From Streptomyces smaragdinus (GTDB taxonomy: Bacteria > Actinomycetota > Actinomycetes > Streptomycetales > Streptomycetaceae), in assembly GCF_009604385.1 (NCBI RefSeq), contig NZ_WEGJ01000001.1, positions 310,001-374,000 of the forward strand: a DNA stretch of 64,000 bases. The letters run 5' to 3'. Positions 1 through 8,702 of the stretch are shown one piece after another. A program made the translations under genes and the position numbers. Positions within the stretch are counted from its first letter, which is position 1. Every line of letters starts with the position of its first letter. The notes beneath the pieces are model-generated. The model was not told where the DNA came from, did not search any database, and worked only from the letters and a program-made list of their open reading frames with translations.

Positions 1-189
1 GAGGTGACCGCACCCAAGAACGTCTCGCCGTCGGCCGGGACAGCGGCCGGGGTGAGCTCACCGGAGAACAGGCAGGCGCGGTTGGCGCCGGCCGCGGCGT
101 CCCAGTCGTCGCACATCCCGGGATCGTTCTGGCAGAAGAACACCGCGACAGCGTCGGCGACGCGCTCGACGTCGGCCCGCCGGCGCGGT
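1..189 (-). pseudogene. 3' part of a DUF1963/YwqG-like gene, 5'-truncated
   Basis: The minus strand reads in one clean frame out of the left window edge. It includes FFCQNDPGMCDDWD followed by a GANRACLF segment, which resembles the C-terminal half of DUF1963 (YwqG-like) proteins of streptomycetes. No start codon with a ribosome site lies upstream: the frame runs back into a GGAC tandem repeat and then the 3' end of the SDR gene. The piece therefore looks truncated at its 5' end, and its true 3' end lies outside the window. The family call rests on motif resemblance only. Confidence 0.45.
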
Positions 190-214
190 CGGTCGGACGG
201 ACGGACGGACGGAC
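187..214. repeat. GGTC/GGAC tetranucleotide tandem repeat
   Basis: Two GGTC units are followed by five perfect GGAC units, lying between the SDR stop codon and the truncated upstream gene. Tetranucleotide tracts of this kind can slip during replication. Here the tract coincides with the point where the neighbouring coding frame loses its 5' end. Confidence 0.85.
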
Positions 215-225
215 AACGAAACCGC

Positions 226-1089
226 CTAGCGGTCAAGCCACCGGGAACCGTCGTCCTCGGCCTCGTCGTGGTCGGTGGAGACGCTGAGGTGCCGCCACTT
301 CTCGTCCTCCTCCAGACGCTTGGCCCAGGCCGCGCGCCCGTACGTGTAGGCATCCGAGCCCAGGAGCAGGCGCAAGGGGGGTTCGTCGAGGTCGGCGACG
401 GTGAGGACGACCTGGGCGACCTTGGCCGGGTCGCCGGCGGCCTCCTGGGCGAAGTTCTTCATCGCCTGCGCGGCGGCGCCCACCGTGGCCCGGTACGGCT
501 CGCTGACCGGAGGGGTGTGCATGGAAGCCCCTGCCCAGTCGGTGCGCATGCCGCCCGGTTCCAGGACGGTGACCTTGATGTTCATGGGGGCCACCTCGGT
601 GGCGAGGACCTCGGAGAACCCGCCCACGGCCCACTTGGCGGACTGGTAGGCGGTCATCCCGGGGTTGGCGATACGGCCGCCGATGGAGGAGATCTGGATG
701 ATGCGGCCGCCGCCCTGGCGGCGCAGCACGGGCACGGCGGCGCGGCTGACGTAGACGGTGCCGTAGAAGTTGGTGTCGATCTGCCGGCGGAACGCTTCGA
801 GCGTGGTGTCCTCCAGGGAGGCGCGATCGCCCTGGCCGGCGTTGTTGACCACGACGTCGAGCCGCCCGAAGGCCTCGACGGTCTCGGCGACGACACGTTC
901 GGCGGCGTCAGCATCGGTCACGTCGAGCCGGGCGGTGCGGATCCGGTCGCCGTGGGCGGCGACCAGATCCTCCAGGCTGCGGGGGTCGCGGGCGGTGGCC
1001 ATCACGCGGTGCCCGGCCGCGAGGGCGGCGGTGACGATCTCGCGGCCCAAGCCCCGGGAGGAGCCGGTGACCAGGAAAACCTTCGACAT
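226..1089 (-). CDS. Short-chain dehydrogenase/reductase (SDR)
   Basis: A 287-residue classical SDR, a cytosolic NAD(P)-dependent oxidoreductase with unknown substrate. The cofactor motif TGSSRGLG is at residues 8-15 and NNAG at 82-85. The catalytic serine lies in SS 134-135, and Tyr148 and Lys152 form the YxxxK signature. The C-terminal tail of about 40 residues is charged and longer than in minimal SDRs. The gene is transcribed away from a TetR gene, and a perfect inverted repeat lies between them, so it is very probably the target of that repressor. The family assignment is firm; the substrate cannot be read from sequence. Confidence 0.93.
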   Translation of the reverse strand: MSKVFLVTGSSRGLGREIVTAALAAGHRVMATARDPRSLEDLVAAHGDRIRTARLDVTDADAAERVVAETVEAFGRLDVVVNNAGQGDRASLEDTTLEAFRRQIDTNFYGTVYVSRAAVPVLRRQGGGRIIQISSIGGRIANPGMTAYQSAKWAVGGFSEVLATEVAPMNIKVTVLEPGGMRTDWAGASMHTPPVSEPYRATVGAAAQAMKNFAQEAAGDPAKVAQVVLTVADLDEPPLRLLLGSDAYTYGRAAWAKRLEEDEKWRHLSVSTDHDEAEDDGSRWLDR

Positions 1090-1142
1090 GGAACGAACTC
1101 CGTCTCTCCGTCTTCGGGAGGTCTTCGGGGATCTCCGCGATC

Positions 1143-1163
1143 TAACGCAATCTGGTTGCGTTA
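1143..1163. promoter_or_regulatory. Inverted repeat, likely TetR operator
   Basis: TAACGCAA and TTGCGTTA form a perfect 8-bp inverted repeat around a TCTGG centre, in the 132-bp gap between the divergent SDR and TetR genes. A further TGCGTTA half-site occurs at 1204-1210, just before the TetR start. TetR proteins usually bind such palindromes to repress both divergent promoters. Confidence 0.75.
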
Positions 1164-1221
1164 TTTCACGCTAACACGACGGCTCCGCTTTACGCGGCAC
1201 GCGTGCGTTATCGTGGCGGTC

Positions 1222-1872
1222 ATGCAGCGCCGAGCCCGTTCACCCGAGGCCAAGCTCCAACGGGCCGAAGACCTGCTCGACGCCGCCCGAAGCCTGGCCG
1301 CCGCCCGGGGCGGCGTCCGCCACATCACTTTGGCGGCCGTCACCGAGGCCGCCGGTCTGCATGCCTCCGCCGTCCGCCGCTACTTCGCCAGCAGGGAAGA
1401 ACTCCTCCTCGAACTGGCCGAACGCGGCTGGCGGCAGTGGCGCGACATCCTCACCACCCGCCTTGCCGACACCCGCGGCCTCACCCCGGAACAGACCGCC
1501 GCCGTCGTGGCCGCCACACTCGCCACACAACCGCTGTTCTGCGACCTGCTCACCCACGTCCCGCTCAGCCTCGAAGGCGACGTCGGCATCGAACGCGCCC
1601 GCCGCTTCAAGACCAACTCGTTCGCCGCGTACGACGCCATCGTCGAAGCGCTGACCACCGCAGGCACACTGACCAGCGCACAAGCGCGGGACCTCATCAC
1701 CGTGGCGCTGGGGCTGACCGCCAACCTCTGGCAGATATCCCATCCCACGCCCACCCTTGCCGAGCTCTACGCCCGGCACCCCCGCTGGGGACACGCAGCC
1801 CTCGACTTCGAACCACGCCTGACCCGCCTGCTCCAGGCCACCGCCACCGGCCTCGCCCCGGCCCGGACGTAG
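1222..1872 (+). CDS. TetR/AcrR-family transcriptional regulator
   Basis: A 216-residue one-component repressor. The N-terminal helix-turn-helix covers about residues 36-56 (ITLAAVTEAAGLHASAVRRY), followed by a helical ligand-binding domain. The frame is open far upstream, but ATG 1222 is the first start that gives a normal TetR N-terminus. The divergent SDR gene and the palindrome between them suggest autoregulation and control of the SDR, with a small molecule as inducer. The ligand is unknown. Confidence 0.92.
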   Translation: MQRRARSPEAKLQRAEDLLDAARSLAAARGGVRHITLAAVTEAAGLHASAVRRYFASREELLLELAERGWRQWRDILTTRLADTRGLTPEQTAAVVAATLATQPLFCDLLTHVPLSLEGDVGIERARRFKTNSFAAYDAIVEALTTAGTLTSAQARDLITVALGLTANLWQISHPTPTLAELYARHPRWGHAALDFEPRLTRLLQATATGLAPART

Positions 1873-2118
1873 CGCCGGTCGCCTGCACAGTGGCTTCACC
1901 AACCTGGCTTTGTTCACGGGAACCGTCCCGTCCGGGTGGGGCCGGTAGACACCGTCACAGCCACCGAGTGCGGCTCACAGGGCGGGAACGCAGGGCGGGA
2001 TGGTCCAGCGAAGTACCACGTTGCCTATAGACCTGTCCTGGGCTCGCTCTCCGCAGTGGCGTATGGAGTGGTCCCCCGGATCCCGGCCGAGACCGAGCAC
2101 CGGGCAGCGCCTCGCCGG

Positions 2119-2715
2119 TCACGGCCGCCAGCGGGGAGCCTCATCGTCCGGAGTGTCCGGGCCGGCGAAATGAAAGGGGACCGACAGGTGGTCGGCCAGA
2201 GCCTTCCCCGCCCGCTCGGCGGCCGCGCCCGACGGGTGCCACCGGCCGGCCGCCTCGTCCTCGCCCAGGTACCGCTGGGCCCCGGACCGGTAGACGGTGG
2301 CCAGCGTGCGTTCGCCCTCGGGGTCCACGGTGAGCGCCACAAGGCATACGAACCAGTCGTGGACGGTATCGCCGTCCCAGACCGCCTCGATCGCCACGAC
2401 ACGACCTGGGCAACCGGCGGCCCGGCGGGCCAAGGACTCCAGGTCGAGAGGGCTGTCCGGGGTGCGGGCGATCCGATCCTCGTAGTGGCGACAGCGGTCG
2501 GAGACGATGTCCTGGGCGTCGTTCAGCCCGATCCCGTCCTTGCGGCCGATCTCCCGAAGGGTTCGTATCGCCTGGAGGACGGAGTCCTGCAGGACGTACC
2601 CGTCGACCTCGTCACGGAGCCCGGCCGGCAGGCCCTCCCACCACGCGGTCGCAGCCGCCTCGTCGATCGTCGCCCACCACCCTCCGTGACTCGCATCAGA
2701 TACGAGAAACCGCAT
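2119..2715 (-). CDS. Hypothetical protein, about 198 aa
   Basis: I do not recognise the family. The protein is soluble and acidic, with many Trp residues near the N-terminus (a GGWWATIDEA stretch). The frame is open to 2805, but that extension runs through a perfect hairpin at 2764-2789. ATG 2715, with a GGGGA about ten bases upstream, is therefore the preferred start. The gene follows the N-acetyltransferase gene on the same strand. No membrane segment or signal peptide is visible. Confidence 0.65.
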   Translation of the reverse strand: MRFLVSDASHGGWWATIDEAAATAWWEGLPAGLRDEVDGYVLQDSVLQAIRTLREIGRKDGIGLNDAQDIVSDRCRHYEDRIARTPDSPLDLESLARRAAGCPGRVVAIEAVWDGDTVHDWFVCLVALTVDPEGERTLATVYRSGAQRYLGEDEAAGRWHPSGAAAERAGKALADHLSVPFHFAGPDTPDDEAPRWRP

Positions 2716-2763
2716 CCTATGCGAGTCCCCGGAGAACACGCAGATCAGATCAGCCCCCTTAGG

Positions 2764-2789
2764 CTGTCCCGGCAGTCCTGCCGGGACAG
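2764..2789. terminator. Hairpin between the N-acetyltransferase gene and its downstream neighbour
   Basis: CTGTCCCGGCA pairs perfectly with TGCCGGGACAG across a four-base loop. It lies 105 bp past the stop of the N-acetyltransferase gene (minus strand). There is no T-run, as is common for streptomycete terminators. It argues against the longer upstream start of the 2119-2715 gene. Confidence 0.6.
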
Positions 2790-2893
2790 GTAGCGTCGGC
2801 GTCACGAGAAGGATCCAAGTCCACGCGAATACACCGTGGTTGATGCCCTCGCCCCGGCCGGTTCGCCAACCGTCGCGAGTCCCGGACCCACGG

Positions 2894-3745
2894 TCAGAGC
2901 GCGGTCACACGCTGCCTCGCAGCCTCCCACTCCCGGTGCTCGGCCCGGACGCGCTGCCACAGCCGCGCCCGCGCGGAGGCGTCGACATCGGCCAGGTCCA
3001 GACGGAACACATCGGCCAGTACGCCATACCACTCGGCGACCTCGTCGATGATCCGCTCACGCGTGCCCTCGGCGTCGATCCGGCGCAGCACGCAGCCGCG
3101 CAGCATGTCCACGCCCCTGGCATCGCGGAGCTGGGCCTGGAGAACCCTGACGAATCCGGACTCCGGGGAAGAAGACAGCCGGTGGTGCTCCGCGGCGAAG
3201 GAGGACAGGCCCACGGGCTCGGGCGCGAAGACCATCGCCGTGAAGGCGCCCCGCGGATCGTGGGTGAACCGCCAGCCGCCGGGAACCACCGCCGACGGGG
3301 CCATGGCATAGGTGAACGGCCCCTGGGTGTACGTACCCTCGCGCAGCGGCAGCGGCTCGTACATGCCGCCGGCGAGCCCCGTGTCGACCAGCCACCGCTC
3401 GCCGTCGAGCCCCACGGTGAGCGCGAGATGGTCACCACCCGGGCCCGCGGGGTCCTCGACCTCGTCCTGCACGCCGGCCCGGTGCAGGGTCACGTCGTAG
3501 CCGAGGGCTGTCAGCAGCGCGGCGAAGGCCCCATTGAGGTGGAAGCAGTAGCCGCCGCGCCCCCGCAGGATCCGGGCCACGGACTCCTCGGCGCTGATAC
3601 CCGTCGGGCGTTCGAGCTGGTTGTCGAGGGTCTCGTAGGCGACTCGTTCCACCTGCGCACGGTGCAGCGCCCACAGCGCCTCGGCGGTCGGAACCGTCGG
3701 CCGAGCCACCCCCAGCACGGCCAGATACCCGTCTACGTCGATCAT
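2894..3745 (-). CDS. Arylamine N-acetyltransferase (NAT)
   Basis: A 283-residue cytosolic enzyme transferring acetyl groups from acetyl-CoA to aromatic amines or hydrazines. The triad is visible: Cys67 in RGGYCFHLN, His106 in GGDHLALTV and Asp121 in LVDTGLAGG, at the usual spacing. A GTG lies four codons upstream, but the AGGGGGA ribosome site fits ATG 3745. A good promoter and a palindrome lie directly upstream. In some actinomycetes NATs act in amide synthesis of secondary metabolites, but no such cluster is evident here. Length is normal for the family. Confidence 0.93.
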   Translation of the reverse strand: MIDVDGYLAVLGVARPTVPTAEALWALHRAQVERVAYETLDNQLERPTGISAEESVARILRGRGGYCFHLNGAFAALLTALGYDVTLHRAGVQDEVEDPAGPGGDHLALTVGLDGERWLVDTGLAGGMYEPLPLREGTYTQGPFTYAMAPSAVVPGGWRFTHDPRGAFTAMVFAPEPVGLSSFAAEHHRLSSSPESGFVRVLQAQLRDARGVDMLRGCVLRRIDAEGTRERIIDEVAEWYGVLADVFRLDLADVDASARARLWQRVRAEHREWEAARQRVTAL

Positions 3746-3757
3746 GCTCCCCCTCAC

Positions 3758-3804
3758 CGTTCGAACGAATGATCACTATAGGCGGGGTCCCTGCAGGGAG
3801 TCAG
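3758..3804 (-). promoter_or_regulatory. NAT promoter with palindromic operator
   Basis: On the minus strand a -35 CTGACT (3804-3799) and a -10 TATAGT (3780-3775) are separated by 18 bp. The 10-bp palindrome CGTTCGAACG (3758-3767) sits where transcription should begin. This layout suggests repression by a DNA-binding protein not encoded next door. Promoter and palindrome are seen directly; the regulation is inferred. Confidence 0.6.
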
Positions 3805-4456
3805 GGGCTCGCACCGACGGTCGGTCAAGAGAGCCGGTTGCGCATCCTCGTCGCCGCCACATCGCTCCAGGCGGCCACTCGCAGAACCCGGACTCGTGCC
3901 GGGGCGCACCCGGTGCGGACCCGGTGCAAAGAGCAGATGCCTCCGGCGGGCCCTTCCTCCGAGGGGCGGGGCCGGTCGTACGGCCGCCGGTCCCGGCGTG
4001 GTCGGGGCGGTGGGGCGCGGCGCGGCCCCCTCGCCGGACGGGCACCGGAGGCTGCCATGGAACCGTTCCTATTCGGCGAGCAAGAGTGAGTGTTGGATCC
4101 ATTCCTGTTCGCTGCGGACATCCCGAACGGTGTTGGATGTCCTGGTCGCCCGCTTTCGCCCGGGGTCCGTTGATCGGGACCCGCGACGAGCAGGCGTTCC
4201 CCAAAGCGCCTTCCCGCCGCCGACATGGCCGACGAAGGCTCGGCATACCTCGACGGCGCGGGTGACGGCGGCCGGGACCTCTTCCCGCGGCCCGAGATAG
4301 CCCAGATGGACGGGCGCGTTTCGCACAGCGTTCGACCCGCGTGTTCCGAGCGCCCCCAGAAGGGATGGTTTCGACCGATTTATCTTACGGGGACGCTCTA
4401 CCGAACGGAACACGGGGGCCGTCCCGGCGCCCAGGAAAGAGCGGAGTGAAGAGGCA
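3805..4456. other. Intergenic region, 650 bp, no convincing gene
   Basis: No frame here has a start with a ribosome site and plausible codon use. On the minus strand around 4190-4330 a stretch reads as ordinary protein (NAPVHLGYLGPREEVP and onward), which may be a decayed gene remnant of unknown family. The word TGTTGGAT occurs twice, at about 4091 and 4131. The promoter of the downstream secreted-protein gene should lie near the right end. Confidence 0.4.
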
Positions 4457-5065
4457 ATGAAGCTCAGAAACAGTGTCGCGGCCGTGATCATCGCGTGCGG
4501 ACTCGCGGCCACGGGTATCGCGGGAGCCGGAGCCGCACAGGCGGTCTCGCCGGCCGCGGCCCCCACCGTGTCGGTCAGACACGAGGCGAAGACCGCCGAC
4601 CAGCTGTCCCTGCAACAGCTCCTCGATGTGGTTGCGGACGAGGTCCGCGATACGTTCCCGAACGCCACGCTCATGGTGGCCGACGGCAGCTCGCCCAGTG
4701 GCAAGACCCAGGACATGTCGCAGGTGACGGACTGGCGGCTCGTCTACAACACCAACGACTCCACTTCCCGCATCAAGTCGCTCGAGCTCCACGCCACGCT
4801 CGAGGGCGAGATCGACCAGCCGATCTACCACACGTCGCCCTGGGGAGGTGTCCTCCCGATCACCGCCGAAGTCGGTCTGACGCCCGAGGAGGCGTACACC
4901 ATCCTCCAGGACGCCGGACACGGAGACGCCTACCAGTACGTCGCGCTGGTCAAGCCCCTCGTGGCCCAGCCGCATCTCCAGTACCACTTCTCCAACATCC
5001 GCGGTGGCTGTGACGGGTACGCGGTGAACGTCGACGACCTCGCCGTCAATCCCATCTGCGGCTGA
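4457..5065 (+). CDS. Secreted protein of unknown function
   Basis: A 202-residue protein with a classical signal peptide: MKLRN, a hydrophobic core, then cleavage predicted after AQA at residue 29. The mature part of about 170 residues has no domain I recognise and ends with two cysteines (GGCDGY and PICG) that could form a disulfide outside the cell. The start at ATG 4457 has a GAAGAGG element just upstream. The gene stands alone and is followed by a strong terminator. Confidence 0.8.
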   Translation: MKLRNSVAAVIIACGLAATGIAGAGAAQAVSPAAAPTVSVRHEAKTADQLSLQQLLDVVADEVRDTFPNATLMVADGSSPSGKTQDMSQVTDWRLVYNTNDSTSRIKSLELHATLEGEIDQPIYHTSPWGGVLPITAEVGLTPEEAYTILQDAGHGDAYQYVALVKPLVAQPHLQYHFSNIRGGCDGYAVNVDDLAVNPICG

Positions 5066-5071
5066 CCGGAG

Positions 5072-5102
5072 CCCTCCGGCCCGCGTAACGCGGGCCGGAG
5101 GG
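5072..5102 (+). terminator. Strong hairpin terminator
   Basis: A perfect 14-bp stem (left arm CCCTCCGGCCCGCG) closes over a three-base TAA loop, five bases after the stop codon of the secreted-protein gene. There is no U-tract. Confidence 0.8.
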
Positions 5103-5383
5103 AAGCGTCGTGTCCCGCACCCCGAGAAGCCGGGTGGCCCGACTCCCCGCCCGGCACACGACCACCTCCAGGGCGGGGACCTATCGCGCTGTACCTCACT
5201 GGCCACGTCCGGGTGTACGCCGACGCCTACGGATGATCCGCAACAGACGCTGCCCCTCGTCGTCATCGATCTCGCGGACGCGTACTCGTTCTGCCACCCG
5301 GACCGCCCGGCGACACCAGGCTGTCCACGCCAGCATCCGAACGGCGCGTCATCACGCTGGGGCAAAGGTTCTCCGATGCGGCA

Positions 5384-7064
5384 CTAGGCGCAGTTCTTGT
5401 CGCCCTTTCGGCAGGTCGACGGGGTGTTTCCGATCTGCTCGGTGAGGGTGGCGCCGTCGGTCAGTTCGACGGTCGTCACGGGGCGTTCGGGCTTTGCGTA
5501 GCTGTCAGGGACGGCCGTCTCCCGGAGGTAGTACGTGCCGTCGGGCAGGTCCGTGAAGGTGCAGCGGCCGAGGTCGTCGGTGGCGCAGCCCGGGTCGATT
5601 TTGGTGTCGGTGCGCTGGAGGCCCGGTGTGCCGTTGGACTCGAGCCAGAGCTGGAACACCGCGCCCGTGATCGCTTCGCCGGTTTCGGTGTCCGTCTTCT
5701 TCACGGTGATCGATCCGTTCGCCGCCCGGATCGTGACCGTCACGGGGTCGGACTCCGACGCGGGGCAGGTGCCGTCGCCTGCGTAGCGGGCCGTGATGGT
5801 GTGTTCGCCTTCGGGGAGGTCGCTCACGGTGAGGGTGGCGGTGCCGGCCGCGGTCAGGTTCACGGTGCCGAGGTCCCTTTCGCCGTCCGTGAAGGTGACC
5901 TCGCCGGTGGGGGCGCCGGTGGTGCAGGTGACGTTCACGGTCAGGGCGACCGGTTCCCCGGTCTGGGCCTGGGCCGGGTCGGCGATCAGGGCGGTGGCGG
6001 AGGTTGCTCTCCGGACAACCGCCAGACTCTGCTCGGCGCCGGCGGCGATGTCGGTGACGGTGACGTTACCGGGCAGGGCCACTTCGACCGGGGTGATCCG
6101 GTAGTCGGCGTCACCCACGCCCAGCTGCCCGGCAATGTTCAAGCCCCAGGCGAAGAGGCGGCCGTCGGAAGCGATTGCCAGACTGTGTCCGAGGCCGGCG
6201 GCGATGTCGGTGACGGTGACGTTACCGGGCAGGGTCACTTCGACCGGGGTGATCCGGTAGTCCCGGTCGCCCACGCCCAGCTGCCCGAACGCGTTAGAGC
6301 CCCAGGCGAAGAGGCGGCCGTCGGAAGCGACCGCCAGACTGTGCCTGTCGCCGGCGGCGATGCCGGCGACGGTGACGTCGCCGGGCAGGGGCACCTCGAC
6401 CGGGGTGTCCCGGCTGGTTTCGTCGCCGACACCCAGCTGCCCGGTCCAGTTCGAGCCCCAGGCGAAGAGGCGGCCGTCGGAAGCGACCGCCAGACTGTGC
6501 TCGGCTCCGGCGGCGATGGTGGTGACGGTGACGTCGCCGGGCAGGGTCAACTCGACCGGGGTGAGTCGATCGTTGGTGTCGCCGACACCCAGCTGCCCGG
6601 CCCAGTTCGAGCCCCAGGCGAAGAGGCGGCCGTCGGAAGCGACCGCCAGACTGTGTCCGGAGCCGGCGGCGATGTCGGTGACGTTACCGGGCAGGGTCAC
6701 TTCGACCGGGGTCATCCGGTTGTCGGTGTCGCCGACACCCAGCTGCCCGGCCCAGTTCGAGCCCCAGGCGAAGAGGCGGCCGTCGGAAGCGACCGCCAGA
6801 CCGTGCGCATGACCGGCGGCGATGCTGGTGAGGGTGACGTCCTCGGGCAGAGCCACGTCGCCGGGCAGAGCGCGGTCGTCGTTGGTGCCGTCCCCGAGCT
6901 GGCCCTGGTAGTTCATGCCCCAGGACAGGGCGGCTGGGGCGGATTCCTGGGCGGCGGCGCCCGACCAGGCCGAGAGCAGCCACCAGCCCCGCAACCAGGG
7001 CCGGCAGGGCGGTTCGTAACGGTGCGACCGGACGTGCCGGTCCCGGTCTCGTTGCAGATCTCAT
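5384..7064 (-). CDS. Secreted RCC1-repeat protein with Ig-like and SpaA-like domains, frameshifted near the signal peptide
   Basis: The uninterrupted frame (5384-6994) encodes six RCC1 repeats of about 50 residues (core LFAWGSN..GQLGVGD). An Ig-like Big_3 domain follows, then a SpaA/prealbumin-like domain (SITVKKTDT, YYLRETAVP) with the Lys and Glu expected for an isopeptide bond. It lacks a signal peptide. ATG 7064 in a second frame encodes a perfect one, with arginines then ALPALVAGLVAALGLVG. Removing one G of the GGG at 6962-6960 joins it to GAAAQESAP of the main frame. I infer a surface or secreted beta-propeller protein, frameshifted or mis-sequenced. The signal region has a TTA codon, implying bldA dependence, and TATAAG nine bases before the ATG suggests a short leader. 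Confidence 0.8.
6010..6905 (-). repeat. Tandem repeats of about 150-156 bp encoding RCC1 blades
   Basis: Near-identical units containing GAGGCGGCCGTCGGAAGCGA recur five times at a spacing of about 150-156 bp within the RCC1 gene. They encode successive propeller blades. High nucleotide identity between units makes copy-number change by recombination likely. Confidence 0.85.
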
Positions 7065-7327
7065 GTCCGCGGTCTTATACGTCTTTCAACTTCCCGGCCG
7101 TACCGGCGCTCCACACCTCCGCCGAATGAACGACCACACGATGCGCCAACCGGCGTCAAGAAACGGCGGGGGAAGGACGCCACGCCAGCCGGCCAGCCCG
7201 TTAATCCACCTCCGGCCCGGGGCACCAGCGGCGTCGCGAAGGCGTCGCCTCACCGATGGCGACCGAGCCGGGAGGCACCCCGCCGACCATGCGCATCACC
7301 ACGTCATACATTGGCATGCTCCAGCGT

Positions 7328-7540
7328 ATGACAACCCGCACCCGGACCACGGTCAGCCTGCCGGCCGACCTGCTCGCCCACGCCCGCGCCGCCTCCGGCG
7401 GGAACCTGTCGGCCTACATCGAGCAGGCACTACGGGCCCAGCAGCTGCGCGACGCGACCCCCGCCGTACGCGCCTGGCGCGAGCAGGCCGCGCAGGACAC
7501 CGAAGAGCTCGCCGATCTCTTCGGCGAGGACGTCGCGTGA
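7328..7540 (+). CDS. Antitoxin of a MazEF/VapBC-like module
   Basis: A 70-residue protein. The N-terminus RTRTTVSLPADLLAHARAA is typical of ribbon-helix-helix antitoxins, and the acidic C-terminal tail (DTEELADLFGEDVA) would bind the toxin. ATG 7328 is chosen over the open upstream frame because the RHH motif starts there. The stop overlaps the GTG of a MazF-like remnant (GTGA). Because that toxin is internally deleted, this antitoxin may be an orphan. Confidence 0.8.
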   Translation: MTTRTRTTVSLPADLLAHARAASGGNLSAYIEQALRAQQLRDATPAVRAWREQAAQDTEELADLFGEDVA

Positions 7541-7737
7541 GGCCACCCGCCCGCGGCCAGGTCTGGCGCGTTCAGCTGGCCGCCAAGACCCGGGCAGTCG
7601 TCATCGTGGAATCGGACGACGCCCTGACCGCCCTGACCGACAAGCGACTGCAGGCCGGAGAGTTCCTCGGCACCGTCGACGAGCTCACCATGGACCGGAT
7701 CTCCGCCGCCCTGGGCGTCACCCTGGACCTGACCTGA
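7537..7737 (+). pseudogene. MazF/PemK-type toxin with internal deletion
   Basis: The 66-codon frame starts with the MazF N-terminus (RGQVWRVQLAAKTRAVVIVE) and jumps directly to the MazF C-terminal helix region (DKRLQAGEFLGTVDELTMD). About 40-50 residues normally between these parts are missing. MazF is a ribosome-independent mRNA interferase of about 110 residues; this remnant should be inactive. It is translationally coupled to the antitoxin through GTGA. Its 3' half is duplicated at 11.9-12.1 kb. Confidence 0.75.
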
Positions 7738-7805
7738 AAGGACACCTGACCGGGTACCGTCACCGAGCCCGGCTGCGCCCTGACCAGGTCGAATGCGCCG
7801 CCGGG
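7621..7805 (+). repeat. Copy A of a duplicated mazF 3' segment
   Basis: About 185 bp covering the 3' half of the MazF remnant plus about 70 bp beyond its stop is repeated, imperfectly and in the same orientation, at about 11931-12112. Shared words include GGCCGGAGAGTTCCTCGGCA and ATGGACCGGATCTCCGCCGC. Confidence 0.85.
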
Positions 7806-8088
7806 CGGGGCGACGGCAGGCACGGTTGCAGATTTCGAGATCTGGTGGGCCGACAGCCGTCAGCAGATCCGGCTGAAGCCGGCCGACTCTCGGTATCTGC
7901 GGAGCGACTTCGCGGACTTTGTGGGACGCGTCCGCCCCTCTTGGCCATCCGAGGTCGGTCAGCTCGTTCGTGATCCCGGGCCTTCTGCCCCTCGATGAGG
8001 TACGAGGGCGGTGGCGTGCCTGAAGCTCCGTAGTCCCCTCCTCAATAACCTCTTCATCGAGGTTCCTTCGTGCGGTTAGGGTGGGCCG
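7738..8088 (+). other. Intergenic region with a possible coding remnant
   Basis: No complete gene is present. The plus-strand stretch at about 7825-7998 reads like protein (ADFEIWWADSRQQIRLKPAD, then SDFADFVGRVRPSWP) before a TGA. It has no start codon with a ribosome site and I cannot assign a family. The promoter of the deaminase gene must lie at the right end. Confidence 0.35.
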
Positions 8089-8589
8089 ATGATCACTGAT
8101 GTGGATCTTGGACATCTGCGCCGCTGCGTGGAACTGGCGGCCCAGTCCCTGGAAGCGGGTGATGAACCGTTCGGATCGGTCCTCGTCGCAGGCGATGGAA
8201 CCGTCCTGGGCGAAGACCACAACCATGTCGCCTCCGGTGACCACACCCAGCACCCGGAATTCGCCCTGGCCCGCTGGGCCGCCCAGCACCTGACTCCGGC
8301 GGAGCGGGCGACGGCGACCGTCTACACCTCCGGCGAGCACTGCCCGATGTGCGCGGCCGCGCACGGCTGGGTGGGTCTCGGCCGCATCGTGTACGTGGCC
8401 TCCGCCGCGCAACTGGAGGGCTGGCTCACCGAGTGGGGCGTGCCCGCCGCACCGGTCGCCGCCCTGCCGGTCACCGCCGTGGTGCCCGACGCAGTGGTGG
8501 AGGGACCGGTGCCCGAGCTCGTCGATGACGTACGCGCACTCCACCACCGCCTGCACCGTACGGCCCGCCGGGCAGAGCCGCAGCGATAG
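8089..8589 (+). CDS. Nucleoside/cytidine deaminase-family protein
   Basis: A 166-residue zinc hydrolase of the CMP/dCMP deaminase fold. Zinc and catalytic motifs are HPE (residues 55-57, where most members have HAE) and CPMC (85-88, in EHCPMCAAA; most relatives have EPCPMC). GDEPFGSVLV near the N-terminus is the usual start of the fold. It likely deaminates a free base or nucleoside in the cytosol, but guanine, cytosine and adenine deaminase relatives cannot be told apart by eye. It stands alone, convergent with the NUDIX gene. Confidence 0.85.
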   Translation: MITDVDLGHLRRCVELAAQSLEAGDEPFGSVLVAGDGTVLGEDHNHVASGDHTQHPEFALARWAAQHLTPAERATATVYTSGEHCPMCAAAHGWVGLGRIVYVASAAQLEGWLTEWGVPAAPVAALPVTAVVPDAVVEGPVPELVDDVRALHHRLHRTARRAEPQR

Positions 8590-8702
8590 CGGGTGGCCCG
8601 TCCCGCCCACGGCGGACAGGGGGCTGGACCAGTACTCGTGCCCTGGGGGCTTGCCGGAGGCTCTTGGCGAGCCGGGATTTTGCTGGTCAGGGCCGGCGCT
8701 CG

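Noticed and set aside
4..1872. 622-codon open frame on the plus strand
   Set aside because: Only its last 217 codons are a TetR gene; the rest is antisense to the SDR gene.
6010..6905. Regular repeats considered as a CRISPR array
   Set aside because: Units are about 150 bp, coding, and encode RCC1 blades; there are no short repeats with unique spacers anywhere in the window.
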